Below, piece by piece: positions 1 to 9,348 of a stretch of 37,656 nucleotides of DNA (positions are counted from its first letter, which is position 1; the number at the start of each line of letters is the position of its first letter). Location of the stretch: NCBI GenBank assembly GCA_001805055.1, contig MHDZ01000017.1:13357-51012 (forward strand). Reading direction: 5' to 3'. A model generated the notes under the pieces. The model saw only the letters and a list, made by a program, of their open reading frames with translations. It was not told the origin of the DNA and did not search any database. The position numbers were made by a program, and so were the translations under genes. The stretch is from Nitrospirae bacterium GWC2_57_13 (GTDB taxonomy: Bacteria > Nitrospirota > UBA9217).

Positions 1-1
1 G

Positions 2-1306
2 GTGGATGACGTCATAACTGCCTCAGACACAAGGATCGGCTACAGAACGGTCAGCAGTTTGGCGTCAGGCGCGTCGAGCACGGCAGATACCGCAGTGACG
101 ATCCCGACGAGCATCGCAGCAGGCACCTACTACTTGGGCGCGATTGCCGATTGGCAAAATTCAGTTTATGAATTCGACGAGACGAACAATGCTCTGGCCG
201 GCAACCAAATCACGATCGTCGGCCCCGATCTTACGACGACCGAGGTGTCGGCCCCCGAGAGCGTCCGGGTGGGCGACTCCATGACAATGGGCTACACCGT
301 GAAGAACGGAGACGGGGGCGGCAGCGCGGGCTGGTCGTATGTCGGATTGTATCTTTCCACGGACAACGTGATCACGACGTCGGACATCAGGCTCGGCTAT
401 TACTACGTTGCCGCCATGGCGGCAGGCGCCGCGACCACGTCCCAGAACACGGTAACCGTGCCGTCCACCCTGGCGCCGGGCACCTACTACATTGGCGCAA
501 TTGCCGATTATGCGAATAACGTCGCGGAGCCCGACGAGACGAACAATGCCCTGGCCGGGAGCCAGATCACGGTGATCGGCCCGGACCTGACCATCAGCTC
601 CGTGAGCGCACCGGCGGACTTTCCTGCCGGAGGCTCTGTCGCGGTGACCGCCACGGTGACTGCCTCGGCCGACGGCGCCGATGTATCGCAGGGCTTCTCC
701 GTGTGCCTGTATCTCTCGCAGGACACGACCATCACCGAGTCGGACACCTATCTGGGCGAATGGTCAGTGACCTCCCTGGCCGCGGGGCAATCGAGCTCTG
801 CCACCACCACGGTCACTGTTCCCTCATCCCTGACGTTCGGAGCGACATATTATGTCGGAGCCGTCGCCGATTGCCGGTCTAACTACGTGAAGGAGTCGGA
901 CGAGACGAATAATGCCCGCGCGGGAAATGCCGTTACCGTGGTCGGTCCTGACCTGGTGTTGAGCGGGGTGAGCGGTCCCGCGACTGCGGCATTTGGGGAA
1001 CAGGTTGCCGTGACTACGACTGTGACGAATGCGACGGAGGGGGTTGTCCCCGGTACGTTCTACGTTCACATTTTCCTTTCCGATAACAGTACCATCACTT
1101 CGAGCGACACCTATATAGGCAGCCGGGTGATATCGGGTATGGGGCCGGGTGCCTCGAGCACCGAGGCGACCACGGTGACCATTCCCACGACCCTCAAGCG
1201 GGGGACCTACTACATAGGCGCCATCGTGGACTATCTGAATTCCGTCAATGAGTCCGATGAAACGAACAATGCTTTGACCGGAAACACGATTCTGATCAAG
1301 CGGTAA
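2..1306 (+). CDS. CARDB-domain repeat protein, C-terminal part (5' truncated by window edge)
   Basis: About four tandem ~120-aa units, each with 'GPDL...' and ending '(E/S)DETNNAxAGNxITxxGPDL'; pattern of CARDB/Ig-like extracellular repeats. Open at the window start. Confidence 0.8.
   Translation: MDDVITASDTRIGYRTVSSLASGASSTADTAVTIPTSIAAGTYYLGAIADWQNSVYEFDETNNALAGNQITIVGPDLTTTEVSAPESVRVGDSMTMGYTVKNGDGGGSAGWSYVGLYLSTDNVITTSDIRLGYYYVAAMAAGAATTSQNTVTVPSTLAPGTYYIGAIADYANNVAEPDETNNALAGSQITVIGPDLTISSVSAPADFPAGGSVAVTATVTASADGADVSQGFSVCLYLSQDTTITESDTYLGEWSVTSLAAGQSSSATTTVTVPSSLTFGATYYVGAVADCRSNYVKESDETNNARAGNAVTVVGPDLVLSGVSGPATAAFGEQVAVTTTVTNATEGVVPGTFYVHIFLSDNSTITSSDTYIGSRVISGMGPGASSTEATTVTIPTTLKRGTYYIGAIVDYLNSVNESDETNNALTGNTILIKR
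178..1284 (+). repeat. Tandem coding repeat, ~357-366 bp unit
   Basis: 'GA(G/A)ACGAA(C/T)AATGC' recurs at about 178, 536, 902 and 1259 in the same reading frame. Confidence 0.75.
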
Positions 1307-1419
1307 CATTATCGAGGGTCCCTCTGGCAGTCCGGAGGGACCCCTATCTGTGTCAGACGGTCAATAAGTTTAATAAAAAGAGACCGGTAATCAGCATATA
1401 TCGTAATGTAAGCCGTTTC

Positions 1420-1884
1420 TTACTCAGTGATGATCCGGTAGCTGTTCGTGATGGTCCCTGCCTTGGCGAGGGTCGCGCCGACGGAGCAGTACTTCTCCAG
1501 GGAGAGCTTGATGGACCGCTCAACGGCTTGCTGCTCCACGTCCTTGCCTTTCACGACATACTCGATATGCACTTCCGTAAAGATATGCGGGTAGTCGTCC
1601 TGCTGCTCGCCCTTGACGTTCATTTCCAGTCCTGTCACGTTCTGGCGCTTCTTTCGCAGGATCGATATCACGTCCATGCCCGTGCATCCGCCGAATCCCA
1701 CGAGCAGCATCTCCATGGGCCGAAGGCCCGCATTCCTGCCCCCCACGGGCGCGTCTGCGTCCATGGTGATCGTGTGGCCCGTGCCTGATGTTCCCCTGAA
1801 CTCCATGCCGTCAACGAGGGTGACTTTCGCCTTCATCTGATCATTACCTCCGCTTGGTTCATTCGTAATAAAGCTGAAAAGCAA
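1420..1884 (-). CDS. OsmC/Ohr family protein (start probably at the internal Met MKAKVTLVDGMEF)
   Basis: 'GGRNAGLRPMEMLLVGFGGCTGMDVISILRKKRQ' and 'SLEKYCSVGATLAKAGTITNSYRI' are OsmC-family motifs. Confidence 0.85.
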   Translation of the reverse strand: MLFSFITNEPSGGNDQMKAKVTLVDGMEFRGTSGTGHTITMDADAPVGGRNAGLRPMEMLLVGFGGCTGMDVISILRKKRQNVTGLEMNVKGEQQDDYPHIFTEVHIEYVVKGKDVEQQAVERSIKLSLEKYCSVGATLAKAGTITNSYRIITE

Positions 1885-2710
1885 CTGCGTACTTCATTCC
1901 AACAAGCGCACAAAGAAAGCCGTGACAGAAACGAGAGAAAGGCCGCTGGATATGGATGAAAAATGCATGGATCAAGTAATCCTGAAAAAAGCAGTTGGCC
2001 ACGGATTAACACGGATATTATGCGGATCCGCAGAGGGCATGACGCATGCAGCAGAGGGGTATAGACGCTATGCGCTTTGCTCTCTGCTCCATGCGTCTTC
2101 ACGTGTTCATCAGTGGTTACAACTGCCGCTCATAGGTTAAATATATATGCAGGTTGTCATGCTAACAGATGTGCCGCAGGGTGTCAAGAAAACCGGATGG
2201 CGAGATAAGTCAGCGAGCGAAGCTGTTGTCCATCATGCGCTGCTCCCTGACGACTTGCCTGCAGCACCGGAACCGCTCTGCGTCGTTGTTTTAGGGCGCA
2301 TGGTTTCGCAACCATAGAACTGGTTGCATTCCGATACAATCCTGTCGCGGCGATAACCCGTGAATTTTTGGTAAAATTGCCAATCTTTATATTTGATCTG
2401 TTAACTGCTTGAATAACAGCATGATAATTAAGTAATTGCCATTTGGTCGTATTGTTAAGTTGGTAAAAAAGCCAAAATTTATAGCAGACGCTTATCCGGT
2501 CAGAAATGAATTTTTGTTTTAAAAATGGTATGTTAGATCTTTGTAAAGGCGCAATCTGTCATTGGCAGTCAACTTGCATTTTGTAGCGGACGAGTTTGCA
2601 AAATTAAAATTATAATGAGCCGTTCATCCGGAACCTGCTGAACCTCGCCCACTGGTTAGCGACATAAGTATTAAATTTCAGAGTATTATGGCAGGATTAG
2701 TTTTTTTTAT

Positions 2711-2739
2711 TTGACAAAAGAAAGTATATGAAAGATACT
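2711..2739 (+). promoter_or_regulatory. Candidate sigma70-type promoter upstream of dsrA
   Basis: TTGACA (2711-2716), 17-nt spacer, GATACT (2734-2739). It would give a ~400-nt leader before dsrA. Confidence 0.4.
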
Positions 2740-3148
2740 ACGGCTTCTTATCATACTGAATTCCCAAAAAGTACAAGCAAGATTTCGGAAATCCCAATAG
2801 CTATCTGATCAAGTATGACTCTTCGCCGGTGATCTCCTGTTCACGGATTCTTTCCTGAAAGGGCGGGTTGCCGTGCGAGTGCGGCAATCCTGAAGTATCG
2901 ATCCATTCAATCCAGATACGATACTGAGCAGGTATTTCATTGGTAGACGTAGGTCTGTTTCGTCTCGGTTCACAGGATATTGCAAGAAAGGGGGGCGTTC
3001 CAGCAATACATTTTAGGTAGGCGTCGAGCCGTACTTTAGTCCTGCGGATTCTTCGCTGCCGTACGTACGTGAGCGGCGGCGGGGCTGAACGATGAAGGCG
3101 TCGCATTGAACCGGTTGCTGAAAATATTTTTATAAGGAGGGTTTCCGA

Positions 3149-4327
3149 ATGAGCAAAGATGGAAAAACACCGATGCTTGATGAATTGGAAAAAGGCGCAT
3201 GGCCGAGTTTCGTAAAAGAGATCAAGAAGGCCGCTGTCAAGAAGGACTCGGCAAAGGACCTTCTCGGCATTCTCGAAAGATCCTACAAGGACAAGATCGG
3301 CCACTGGAAGCACGGCGGCATCGTGGGCGTGCTCGGCTACGGCGGCGGCGTCATCGGCCGCTACTGCGACCTGCCTGAGGAATTCCCCGGCGTCGCTCAT
3401 TTCCACACCGTTCGTATCAACCAGACCGCCGGCTTCTTCTACACCTCCCAGGCGCTGCGCGAGCTCATGGATATCTGGGATGAGCATGGAAGCGGCCTGA
3501 CCAACTTCCACGGCTCCACGGGAGACATGGTCCTTCTGGGAACCACCACGGACCAGCTCGAGCCCATTTTCGCCAAGACCACGGCGAAGGGTTGGGACCT
3601 CGGCGGTTCCGGTTCCTGCCTCCGCACACCCAGCTGCTGCGTGGGCATGGCCCGCTGCGAATTTTCCAATATCGACGCCATGGACATCTGCGACAATCTT
3701 ACCCATGAGTTCCAGGACGAGCTTCATCGTCCCGCATTCCCCTACAAGTTCAAGATCAAAGTATCCGGCTGCGCCAATGACTGCACGGCTTCCATTGCCC
3801 GCGCCGACCTCTCGATCATCGGCACCTGGAGAGACACGATCCGTATCGACCAGGCCGAAGTGAAGATCGCAGCCAAGGACATGGACATCAAGACCGAAGT
3901 GACCGACATGTGCCCCACCCACTGCATGAGCTGGGACGGCAGCACGCTCAAGATCGCCGACAAGGACTGCAACCGCTGCATGCACTGCATCAACCGCATG
4001 CCCAAGGCCCTGCGTCCCGGCAAGGAAAAAGGCGCGACCATCCTGCTCGGCGGCAAGGCCCCGATCGTGACCGGCGCGCTGATGAGCTGGGTCATCGTTC
4101 CCTTTGTGAAGCTTGAGAAGCCCTATGACAATCTCAAAGACCTCATCCGCAAGCTCTGGGAGTGGTGGGACGATCACGGCAAGAACCGCGAGCGCATCGG
4201 CGAACTCGTTGACCGCATGGGGATGAAGTCCATGCTCGAAGCAACCGGTCTGCCGCCCGTGCCGCAGATGGTGAAAGCTCCGAGAACGAACCCCTATGTG
4301 TTCTGGAATCCTGAAGACGTGAAATAA
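3149..4327 (+). CDS. dsrA: Dissimilatory sulfite reductase alpha subunit
   Basis: '[75 protein letters not shown]' siroheme/[4Fe-4S] motif and ferredoxin motif '[34 protein letters not shown]'; RBS aaggagg. Confidence 0.97.
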   Translation: MSKDGKTPMLDELEKGAWPSFVKEIKKAAVKKDSAKDLLGILERSYKDKIGHWKHGGIVGVLGYGGGVIGRYCDLPEEFPGVAHFHTVRINQTAGFFYTSQALRELMDIWDEHGSGLTNFHGSTGDMVLLGTTTDQLEPIFAKTTAKGWDLGGSGSCLRTPSCCVGMARCEFSNIDAMDICDNLTHEFQDELHRPAFPYKFKIKVSGCANDCTASIARADLSIIGTWRDTIRIDQAEVKIAAKDMDIKTEVTDMCPTHCMSWDGSTLKIADKDCNRCMHCINRMPKALRPGKEKGATILLGGKAPIVTGALMSWVIVPFVKLEKPYDNLKDLIRKLWEWWDDHGKNRERIGELVDRMGMKSMLEATGLPPVPQMVKAPRTNPYVFWNPEDVK

Positions 4328-4354
4328 AAAATTCCTTGAGGAGGAATACCTATA

Positions 4355-5428
4355 ATGGCTGACAAACCGAAAAGAATAACAGACATTGGAGCGCCTCATT
4401 ACAGCAAATTTCTCCCTCCCGTGATCGCCAAGAACTACGGGAAGTGGAAGTATCATGACATGATCAATAAGGGCGTGATGAAGCACGTGTCCGAGACGGG
4501 CGACGAGCTCTACACGGTCCGCATCGCAACGCCGCGCCTTGTGAGCACCGACTACATCCGCGAGATGTGCGACGTGGCCGAGAAGTTCAGCGGCGGGCAC
4601 CTGCGCTGGACAACGCGGCATAACATCGAGTTCTTCCCGGCCAAGGACCAGGTTGATCCGCTCCAGGCCGAGCTGAAGAAGCGCGGCCACATGGTCGGCG
4701 GCATCGGCTACGGCATCAGCAACGTGGTGCATACCCAGGGCTGGATCCACTGCCATACGCCGGCAACGGACGCATCGGGAGTTGTGAAGGCAGTCATGGA
4801 CGAACTGCATGAGTACTTCACGACCAAGTCCCTGCCCGCCCGGGTCAGGATCGCGCTGGCCTGCTGCCTCAATATGTGCGGGGCCGTGCATTGCTCCGAC
4901 ATCGCCATCCTCGGCGTTCACCGCAAGCCGCCCCGGGTTCTCGATGCCACGCTGGCGAACCAGTGCGAGATCCCCACGACGATCGCTTCCTGCCCCACGG
5001 GCGCCATCAGCCCGAACCCGGCAATGAAGTCCGTGAAGATCAAGGAAGAGCGCTGCATGTACTGCGGCAACTGCTACACCATGTGCCCGTCCCTGCCCCT
5101 TGCCGACGCGACGGGCGGCGGCATCTCCATCTGGGTGGGCGGCAAGGTGTCGAACGCCCGCGGCGTGCCCCGGATGTCCAAGCTGGCCATCCCGTTCCTT
5201 CCGAACAATCCGCCCCGGTGGCCCGAGGTCGTTAAGGCCGTGAAGCACCTGGTGGAAGTTTATGCCAAGGATGCGCGCAAGCACGAGCGCATGGGTGAGT
5301 GGATCGAGCGGGTCGGCTGGGAGCGGTTCTTCAAGCTGACCGGACTGCCCTTCACCTATCAGCACATCGACGATTTCACCTTTGCCCGTGAGACGTTCCG
5401 CATGACCCCCACCTTCAAGTGGGAGTAG
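4355..5428 (+). CDS. dsrB: Dissimilatory sulfite reductase beta subunit
   Basis: '[27 protein letters not shown]' and '[37 protein letters not shown]'; directly follows dsrA with RBS gaggag. Confidence 0.97.
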   Translation: MADKPKRITDIGAPHYSKFLPPVIAKNYGKWKYHDMINKGVMKHVSETGDELYTVRIATPRLVSTDYIREMCDVAEKFSGGHLRWTTRHNIEFFPAKDQVDPLQAELKKRGHMVGGIGYGISNVVHTQGWIHCHTPATDASGVVKAVMDELHEYFTTKSLPARVRIALACCLNMCGAVHCSDIAILGVHRKPPRVLDATLANQCEIPTTIASCPTGAISPNPAMKSVKIKEERCMYCGNCYTMCPSLPLADATGGGISIWVGGKVSNARGVPRMSKLAIPFLPNNPPRWPEVVKAVKHLVEVYAKDARKHERMGEWIERVGWERFFKLTGLPFTYQHIDDFTFARETFRMTPTFKWE

Positions 5429-5443
5429 GATGCAGTTACTGAT

Positions 5444-5482
5444 GACCGGCCTCCCGGACAGGTGTTCGGGGGGCCGGTTTTT
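5444..5482 (+). terminator. Candidate intrinsic terminator/attenuator between dsrB and dsrD
   Basis: ACCGGCC...GGCCGGT arms with further inner pairing, followed by TTTTT; begins 15 nt after the dsrB stop. Confidence 0.7.
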
Positions 5483-5517
5483 CGAGCATGCTTAGTGAAA
5501 TTCTGAGAGGAGCCCCC

Positions 5518-5748
5518 ATGGACGCTGCGGAACTGCAGAAAAAGATATACGACATGGTAGAAAAGAGCCAGGGCAAAAAGAAGCTGAAGCCCGGGGACAT
5601 CACGAAGGCGATGGAAGCCGAAGGCGCAGAAAAGGCTGATATCAAAGCGGCGCTTCGTGAGCTGATAGACGGAGGCAGGCTGGTGTATTCGTACTTCGGC
5701 GGCACTGCCGTCGAGATCCCCCATAAGGAAGGTTCGGCAAATCCCTGA
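5518..5748 (+). CDS. dsrD: DsrD, dissimilatory sulfite reductase activator (winged helix)
   Basis: ~76 aa 'MDAAELQKKIYDMVEKSQGKKKLKPGDITKAMEAEGAEKADIKAALRELIDGGRLVYSYFGGTAVEIP'; position after dsrAB; RBS gagagg. Confidence 0.9.
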   Translation: MDAAELQKKIYDMVEKSQGKKKLKPGDITKAMEAEGAEKADIKAALRELIDGGRLVYSYFGGTAVEIPHKEGSANP

Positions 5749-7142
5749 TGCGACGGATCCCGAGGGTGGTGTTTTCGGCCGTCCGCGGAGGGTCGGGGAA
5801 GACGATCATTTCCATCGGGGTCGCCGTTGCCTGGCGGAAGCACGGCAGGCGGATCGGCGTTTTCAAAAAAGGTCCTGACTTCATCGATGCCGGGTGGCTC
5901 GGCGCAGCAGCCGGCAGCGACTGTTATAACCTCGATCTCTTTCTGATGGAGCCCAGCGCGATCCTCCGTTCCTTTGCGGAACATACCATGGGGGTCGACG
6001 CAGCAGTGATCGAGGGGAACCGGGGGCTCTTCGATGGGTTGGACGATGCGGGCACGTACAGTACCGCCCGCCTCGCCCGCCTCCTCGCTGCCCCGGTTGT
6101 TCTTATCATAGATTGCACCAAGGTCACGGCGACCGTTGCCGCCCTGGTGCTCGGATGCCGTGATTTCGATCCTGCTGTGAGCCTTCAAGGTGTGATCCTG
6201 AACCGCGTCGCCTCAGGCCGGCAGGAATCGGTGATCCGGAAGGCCGTGGAAGGGGCCACGGGAATACCTGTTGTAGGCGCAGTCCCGCGGCTGCGGCAGG
6301 AGGAGTTCCCGGAACGACACATGGGGCTTACCCCCTTCCAGGAGCATCCTGAAGTCAACCAGGCGATCGCGGCAGCTGGAGCGATGGCGGAAAAATATAT
6401 CGATCTGGACGCTCTTTGGAATATCGCATCAGAAGCGCCTGACGTGGAAGCGCCCGAGGCCCTCATCGGGCAGGGCCCCCGGGGCGATTCGTTCGTAAGG
6501 GTCGGCATCATCCAGGACCGGGCCTTTCAGTTCTATTATCCCGACAACCTGGAAGCGCTCAGAAAGCAGGGCGCCGAACTGGTGCAGCTCAACGCGTTGA
6601 GCGATGCCGCGCTTCCCGGGATCGACGCCCTGTATATCGGCGGCGGTTTTCCTGAAACACAGGCCGCGGAACTGGCTGCGAACGACAAATTCTGCGCGTC
6701 GCTCAGAGCAGCAGTAGAACGCGGGCTTCCGGTCTACGCGGAGTGCGGAGGCCTCATTTACCTCGGCAGAAGCCTGCAGGTCGACGGCAAGACCTATCCC
6801 ATGGCGTCAGTGCTGCCGGCGGATTTTGTGCTCGAAAAGAGACCGCAGGCGCATGGGTATACCGTACTCGAAGCAGGTGAGAATCCCTTCTTCCCTGTTG
6901 GCACCGTGCTGAAGGGTCATGAGTTTCATTATTCCCGGATCGCGAATCATGACGAGCTTTCGGGAATGGGGCTGCGGATGCAGCGCGGCGTTGGCATCGA
7001 CGGCAAAAACGACGGCTTGGTTTATAAGAATGTGCTGGCCGCCTATACCCATCTTCATGCCCTCGGCGCACCGGCCTGGGCAGAGGGTATCGTGCGAAAA
7101 GCGCGGGAGTACAGGAAGAGAGCAGGGCAGGAGGCAGGGTGA
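5748..7142 (+). CDS. dsrN: DsrN, cobyrinic acid a,c-diamide synthase family (siroheme amidation)
   Basis: 'GGSGKTIISIGVAVAWRKHGRRIGVFKKGPDFIDAGW' P-loop and 'LPVYAECGGLIYLGRSL' glutaminase motif (CobB/CbiA-like); TGATG overlap with dsrD. Confidence 0.92.
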   Translation: MRRIPRVVFSAVRGGSGKTIISIGVAVAWRKHGRRIGVFKKGPDFIDAGWLGAAAGSDCYNLDLFLMEPSAILRSFAEHTMGVDAAVIEGNRGLFDGLDDAGTYSTARLARLLAAPVVLIIDCTKVTATVAALVLGCRDFDPAVSLQGVILNRVASGRQESVIRKAVEGATGIPVVGAVPRLRQEEFPERHMGLTPFQEHPEVNQAIAAAGAMAEKYIDLDALWNIASEAPDVEAPEALIGQGPRGDSFVRVGIIQDRAFQFYYPDNLEALRKQGAELVQLNALSDAALPGIDALYIGGGFPETQAAELAANDKFCASLRAAVERGLPVYAECGGLIYLGRSLQVDGKTYPMASVLPADFVLEKRPQAHGYTVLEAGENPFFPVGTVLKGHEFHYSRIANHDELSGMGLRMQRGVGIDGKNDGLVYKNVLAAYTHLHALGAPAWAEGIVRKAREYRKRAGQEAG

Positions 7143-7501
7143 GCACGGAGTCACGGCAAGGCAAAGGAGTCTACTGTCCGTTCTGTTCCAGTCCGCTCGC
7201 GCGGCCCAGGCCGATCCAGGCCGGGGTCGGCGCCACGGTAGACGGCGGCGCGTGCTCCTGCGGGGCGCGTTATCTGACGGATCCCACGGGTAAGAACGTG
7301 GGCGAGTTGATGCTGCAGGCGCTCACCATGATGGGGGAGGCCCTGTCGCGGGGCCCCTTTGATCTGGCTCAGGGTGTTGATTACGATGAGGTCATCTTGA
7401 GCTATGATTGGAGAATGCATCGTTCTCTCGGCGAGCCCGAGGGCTACATGGACGGACACGGCAGGCTCTATATGTTCCGCGAGAGAAAAAATACACCCTG
7501 A
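7139..7501 (+). CDS. Small zinc-ribbon-like protein embedded in the dsr locus
   Basis: GTG start overlapping the dsrN stop (GTGA); 'CPFCSSPL...GACSCGARYLTDPTGKNVGELMLQALTMMGEAL'. Confidence 0.75.
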   Translation: MSTESRQGKGVYCPFCSSPLARPRPIQAGVGATVDGGACSCGARYLTDPTGKNVGELMLQALTMMGEALSRGPFDLAQGVDYDEVILSYDWRMHRSLGEPEGYMDGHGRLYMFRERKNTP

Positions 7502-7615
7502 TCAGAGCGGCGAGGGAAGTCTTCAGAAGCGCTGCGCAGGGAAGACAGATGTTCGGGAAATTGAGACTCGTGAAGAGTGTATCAATTATCAATTCAATGA
7601 AAGGGGTACAAAACA

Positions 7616-7951
7616 ATGGCAATGGTTGATGTCAAAGGGAAGTCAATCGAAGTGGATGAGGACGGCTTTCTGGCCAACCTCGATGACTGGAGCATGGACG
7701 TGGCGAACTATTTCGCCGAGGTCGAGGGGATCGATATGTCCGACCAGCACTGGGAAGTCGTGAATTTTCTGCGCGAGTATTACAAGCAGTACCAGATCGC
7801 GCCGATGATCAAGATCCTGGTGAAGGAGATCGGCAAGAAGCTCGGCCCCGACAAGGGCAACACCAAGTACCTCTATGAGCTGTATCCGGGCGGACCGGCA
7901 AAGCAGGCCTGCAAGATCGCGGGTCTTCCGAAGCCGACAGGCTGCGTGTAA
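7616..7951 (+). CDS. dsrC: DsrC, sulfur-carrier / sulfite reductase substrate protein
   Basis: C-terminal arm 'QACKIAGLPKPTGCV' with two Cys separated by 10 residues; 'LGPDKGNTKYLYELYPGGPAKQACKIAGLP'. Confidence 0.96.
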   Translation: MAMVDVKGKSIEVDEDGFLANLDDWSMDVANYFAEVEGIDMSDQHWEVVNFLREYYKQYQIAPMIKILVKEIGKKLGPDKGNTKYLYELYPGGPAKQACKIAGLPKPTGCV

Positions 7952-8097
7952 GACATCGCACGCCACGGGCCGCATTTTGCCGCCCGGGCGAATTCGCCGC
8001 TGGAGCACTTTTGCAGACCTCCGGTACCGATGGGCGGGGAAGGTTAAGCCGGCATCGGCTTCGGGGCTGCAAGGGCGGCATCCATACAGGGCGAAGG

Positions 8098-8133
8098 CAG
8101 GGGATAGTTGAGAGATTATCCCCTGTTTTTTTA
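8098..8133 (+). terminator. Intrinsic terminator after dsrC
   Basis: CAGGGGATA-gttgagagat-TATCCCCTG-TTTTTTT. Confidence 0.88.
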
Positions 8134-8165
8134 TCTACCAGACATCTCCAGGGAGGTGATTTATT

Positions 8166-8465
8166 ATGAAGCTGGCCGTGTTTCTGAGCGACTGGGATCG
8201 GACCGAAGCGACCCTCGAAAGACTGAAGGCTGATAAGATGGGCGTCATTCTTGTCGGCAACGGCATCTATCATGCCGTGCTGAAGGCCGGGGGCAAGGAC
8301 TCACCGGTGCTCTCCACAGCGGGCGCGAGCTTTTACGCGCTGGCCGACGACCTTGAGACGCGCGGGTTTACCGCGGCGAACGTGAATTCCAAGGTCAAGG
8401 TCGTGAGCTACGGCGATATTGTCGACTTGATCATGAAGGACTACGAAAAGACCGCGTGGCTGTAA
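8166..8465 (+). CDS. DsrH/TusB-like protein
   Basis: ~99 aa; 'FYALADDLETRGFTA' and C-terminal 'TAWL' resemble TusB/DsrH ('..QAWL' type ending). No Cys in the translation. Confidence 0.75.
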   Translation: MKLAVFLSDWDRTEATLERLKADKMGVILVGNGIYHAVLKAGGKDSPVLSTAGASFYALADDLETRGFTAANVNSKVKVVSYGDIVDLIMKDYEKTAWL

Positions 8466-8567
8466 CTGTTCGAAGGATGAGGGACGAGGGAAGAAGATGC
8501 ATCCGTCGTCCGAGCGAGACGCGCGCGACCATCTCTCGTCCATCGATTTTTAAAAAAGGAGGATACC

Positions 8568-8927
8568 ATGGGAGAATTGACCTTAGGTGTTTTCCCCTCG
8601 CTCGTCGGTTCCATGACGCTTGATTTTTCCTTCAGGCTTGCGGATGCGGCGATGGAGAAGGGGCACAAGGTGAACATGTGGCTGTCCGGGAACGCGGTCA
8701 TGATGGCCAAGAAGGGCCAGAAGGCGTTCAAGGATTACTCGCATAATGAAAAAAAGATGAAGGAACTGATGGGCAAGGGGATGGAGATAACCGTGTGTGA
8801 GGCCTGTGCCGAGGCGCGGGGCTACCACAAGGAAGACACGCCGGAGGGAATGAAGCGGGCCAGCATGGACTGGTATCTGGCGAAGACCGTCAAGACCGAC
8901 CGGCTGCTCCATATAGGAGGTGAGTAA
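8568..8927 (+). CDS. DsrE/TusD-like sulfurtransferase
   Basis: 'MEITVCEACAEARGY' at the expected catalytic Cys position and C-terminal 'KTDRLLHIGGE' resembling DsrE '..ADRLVVFGD'. Confidence 0.8.
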   Translation: MGELTLGVFPSLVGSMTLDFSFRLADAAMEKGHKVNMWLSGNAVMMAKKGQKAFKDYSHNEKKMKELMGKGMEITVCEACAEARGYHKEDTPEGMKRASMDWYLAKTVKTDRLLHIGGE

Positions 8928-9340
8928 TGGCTGCTGTTAATCTGCTGTTCGTGGTACAAAGGCCGCCGTATAAGAGCGAGAATGCCCGCCTTGCGCTGAC
9001 CCACGCCATCGCGAGCCAGACGGCCGAGATCTATATGGATGACGGCGATTCCGTGGTGCCCATCGTTGCCTTTGTGGGAGACGGGGTGCTGAACGCCGTG
9101 AAGGGCCAGAAGGCCATGGAGCGCTACGGCGTGACAAGCACGGAAATGCATATCAAGAGCAGCCTGATGATCGATATGCCCATCTGGGTCTGCAAGGAAG
9201 ACATGGAGCGGCTGGGGCTCAAGGAAGATCAGATGATCACCCATGCCGAAGAGCTCGGCGCCGACCTCAAGACGAAGTTCGTGTCTTTCGCCGAGATCCA
9301 GAAGGAGATGGAAGGGACGAACCATCTTCTCTTCTTCTAG
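8927..9340 (+). CDS. DsrF/TusC-like protein
   Basis: DsrE/F-fold; 'WVCKEDMERLGLKEDQMI' and C-terminal 'TNHLLFF'; starts at the stop of the DsrE-like gene. Confidence 0.75.
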   Translation: MAAVNLLFVVQRPPYKSENARLALTHAIASQTAEIYMDDGDSVVPIVAFVGDGVLNAVKGQKAMERYGVTSTEMHIKSSLMIDMPIWVCKEDMERLGLKEDQMITHAEELGADLKTKFVSFAEIQKEMEGTNHLLFF

Positions 9341-9348
9341 AACACCCT

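Noticed and set aside
178-1284. Regular repeats at the start of the window considered as a CRISPR-like array
   Set aside because: The unit is ~360 bp, in frame and coding (CARDB domains), not direct repeats with short spacers.
2801-5365. 854-aa ORF on the minus strand across dsrA/dsrB
   Set aside because: Entirely antisense to well-supported dsrAB; the His/Ala/Gly/Val-rich composition is typical of the mirror frame of GC-rich genes.
5518-9340. Reading the DsrHEF-like genes as proof of a sulfur-oxidising (rDSR) lifestyle
   Set aside because: dsrD is present and dsrL is not seen in the window, so direction of the pathway cannot be settled from gene content here.
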